24,413 bases of DNA. Source: Candidatus Rokuibacteriota bacterium. GTDB taxonomy: Bacteria; Methylomirabilota; Methylomirabilia; Rokubacteriales; CSP1-6. Below, piece by piece: positions 23,527 to 24,413 of the stretch (positions are counted from its first letter, which is position 1; each line of letters starts with the position of its first letter). The notes under the pieces are model-generated. The model was not told the DNA's origin. It saw nothing but the letters and a program-made list of their open reading frames with translations, and did no database searches. The stretch covers positions 1,640-26,052 of the forward strand of contig QHRT01000041.1 in assembly GCA_003220195.1 (NCBI GenBank). The letters are read 5' to 3'. Position numbers and translations under genes: made by a program.

Positions 23527-23831
23527 GACGCCAGCCGAAGCCCCGAGCGGATCTCGTACAGTTCTTGCTCGGCCATCGACGCGTGAGGAATTCGCGCCAG
23601 CGCGCCGCAATAGCGGCAGTGCACGAACGCGGGCTCGCGCTCGACGAAGCTGCTGCCGCACTTCGCGCACCGGAGAATCCCATCGTTGACCGGTTTCGCC
23701 GTCGCCGCGCGCGGCCGGCGACGCGAGGCGAGCGGCACGACGCGCGCAGCCCGGCCCTTGCCAGCCACCGCCGTGCGCGCCGACGGTTTCCGGGTGGCCG
23801 CCACACGTCTTCCCGTTCCGTTCGCCGCCAT
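23523..23831 (-). CDS. small basic protein with a C4 zinc ribbon
   Basis: A 102-residue protein. Residues 1-48 are Arg/Ala/Lys-rich and probably disordered; residues 55-75 form a zinc ribbon, Cys55-x2-Cys58 (CAKC) and Cys72-x2-Cys75 (CRYC). It may bind nucleic acid or act as a small regulator, but this cannot be decided from sequence. ATG 23831 is preceded by GAGAGAGGGA, a good ribosome site; the frame is open to 23915 but the later start is better. The stop overlaps the TTG start of the acyltransferase gene, so the two are coupled. It is the first gene of the minus-strand series. Confidence 0.75.
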   Translation of the reverse strand: MAANGTGRRVAATRKPSARTAVAGKGRAARVVPLASRRRPRAATAKPVNDGILRCAKCGSSFVEREPAFVHCRYCGALARIPHASMAEQELYEIRSGLRLAS

Positions 23832-23842
23832 CGTCCCTCTCT

Positions 23843-23856
23843 CGATTCGAGAATCG
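23843..23856. repeat. inverted repeat in divergent promoter region
   Basis: CGATTC-GA-GAATCG, a perfect 6-bp inverted repeat just upstream of the zinc-ribbon ribosome site, in the 116-base space between two divergent genes. It could be an operator; chance is not excluded. Confidence 0.3.
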
Positions 23857-23886
23857 CCGACCGGGTCCGGCCGAGCCACGCGGCAC

Positions 23887-23892
23887 ATTCTA
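23887..23892 (-). promoter_or_regulatory. putative -10 element for the zinc-ribbon operon
   Basis: TAGAAT on the minus strand, about 56 bases before the ATG at 23831. No convincing -35 hexamer is seen at the right distance. Confidence 0.4.
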
Positions 23893-23922
23893 GCGGAGCC
23901 AGGGATGAACTGCATCGTCTCG

Positions 23923-23928
23923 TATACT
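23923..23928 (+). promoter_or_regulatory. putative -10 element for the secreted proline-rich gene
   Basis: TATACT on the plus strand, 20 bases before the ATG at 23948, followed by GGAGG at 23936-23940. The -35 region is poor. It faces away from the opposing -10 element 30 bases to its left. Confidence 0.4.
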
Positions 23929-23947
23929 GGCCCCTGGAGGGCTTTTC

Positions 23948-24413
23948 ATGCGCCATATCGCGTTGGCTGCCCTGCTGGTGCTGGTCCCCCTGCCCGGCCA
24001 TGCATTTCCCATTCGCGCACAGTTTCACGGGAATCAGGCCCAGTTTCAGGGAAATCAGGGGACGGTGCCCCATCTGCCGGCCGGACCTCGTCCACAAACT
24101 CTACAAGTATGGCCCATCCATCGTCCGTGGCCGCCCGTGTTCTTCGGCGGAGGCCCGTTCCTCTCGGTCCCACCAGTGCTCGGCGAGCCGTTTCCTGTCT
24201 ACGATGCGCCGATGTATCCCGCGCCGACGTACATGGTCGCGCCGACGCCGCCGCCGATGAGGCGAGTCATCGACTATCCGGAAGGCCGGTACGAACTTCA
24301 AGGTGATGGCGTGACGTCGCCATACGTCTGGGTCTGGGTGCCCAATCCACCATCGGCGCCGCCGAGCCCGCCGCCGCCGCCGGTGGCCCCTCCGGCGCCA
24401 CAGGAGCCGCCGC
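23948..24413 (+). CDS. secreted proline-rich protein (3' end beyond the window)
   Basis: An open frame from ATG 23948, with ribosome site GGAGG at 23936-23940, runs off the right edge after 155 codons. A signal peptide (1-19, MRHIALAALLVLVPLPGHA) is followed by two copies of QF(H/Q)GNQ encoded by a 21-base tandem repeat. A Pro-rich region follows (HRPWPPVFFGGGPFLSVPPV), then YDAPMYPAPTYM, a charged segment IDYPEGRYELQGDG and VWVWVPNPP, and finally a run of proline codons. It resembles small exported proline-rich envelope proteins of unknown function. No enzyme domain is visible. Not part of the neighbouring minus-strand operon. Confidence 0.75.
   Translation, partial: MRHIALAALLVLVPLPGHAFPIRAQFHGNQAQFQGNQGTVPHLPAGPRPQTLQVWPIHRPWPPVFFGGGPFLSVPPVLGEPFPVYDAPMYPAPTYMVAPTPPPMRRVIDYPEGRYELQGDGVTSPYVWVWVPNPPSAPPSPPPPPVAPPAPQEPP
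24020..24061 (+). repeat. 21-base tandem repeat, two copies
   Basis: Bases 24020-24040 and 24041-24061 are imperfect direct repeats in the frame of the proline-rich protein, each encoding Gln-Phe-(His/Gln)-Gly-Asn-Gln plus Ala or Gly. Confidence 0.7.

Noticed and set aside
1..24413. Mobile elements, CRISPR arrays, rRNA or tRNA genes
   Set aside because: No transposase, integrase, regularly spaced repeats or RNA gene signatures were found on either strand by reading.

Overview
The window is GC-rich bacterial DNA, roughly two thirds G+C by eye, with tightly packed genes, many GTG starts (and one likely TTG start) and frequent 4-nt stop/start overlaps. Its content is dominated by pyrroloquinoline quinone (PQQ) biochemistry: five PQQ-dependent alcohol/methanol dehydrogenases (one cut by the left edge), a PQQ sugar-dehydrogenase-like protein, three XoxJ/MxaJ-type periplasmic proteins, c-type cytochrome domains, a complete pqqABCDE operon and a YVTN beta-propeller of the kind found with PQQ catabolism. 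Gene content, GC and codon style fit uncultivated soil lineages rich in XoxF-type enzymes, such as Rokubacteria/Methylomirabilota. An acidobacterium or a GC-rich proteobacterium remains possible; this assignment is inference.

Layout. (a) 2-469, plus: the C-terminus of a PQQ alcohol dehydrogenase, ending at a hairpin terminator. (b) 4429-518, minus: a PQQ dehydrogenase, a XoxJ-cytochrome c fusion and a sorbosone/glucose-dehydrogenase-like protein, read as one operon. (c) 4430-4707: divergent promoter region. (d) 4708-8100, plus: a lipoprotein-type PQQ dehydrogenase, a GC hairpin, a small cytochrome c, a XoxJ-like protein overlapping it by 4 nt, and a VOC/glyoxalase-fold protein. (e) 8139-14137, plus: a sigma70-like promoter, a PQQ dehydrogenase with a C-terminal amicyanin-like copper domain, a thioredoxin-fold protein with a CX4C motif, another PQQ dehydrogenase, and a second XoxJ-cytochrome c fusion. 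(f) 14134-17981, plus: a promoter, pqqA, a strong hairpin, pqqB, pqqC, pqqD, pqqE and a DoxX-type membrane protein, with every junction from pqqB onward a 4-nt overlap. (g) 23831-18009, minus, convergent on the pqq operon: a zinc-ribbon protein, a DUF1624/HGSNAT-like membrane acyltransferase, two alpha/beta hydrolases and a seven-repeat YVTN propeller. (h) 23948 to the right edge, plus: a secreted proline-rich protein, incomplete.

How the genes work together (inference from families and order). pqqABCDE makes the cofactor. The dehydrogenases oxidise alcohols in the periplasm; the four that include the metal site all carry the extra Asp that marks lanthanide-dependent enzymes. Electrons would leave by at least three arrangements: a separate cytochrome c plus XoxJ, a single-chain XoxJ-cytochrome c fusion (twice), and a covalently attached type-1 copper domain. 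This diversity of electron-acceptor arrangements within 14 kb is the most unusual aspect of the window.
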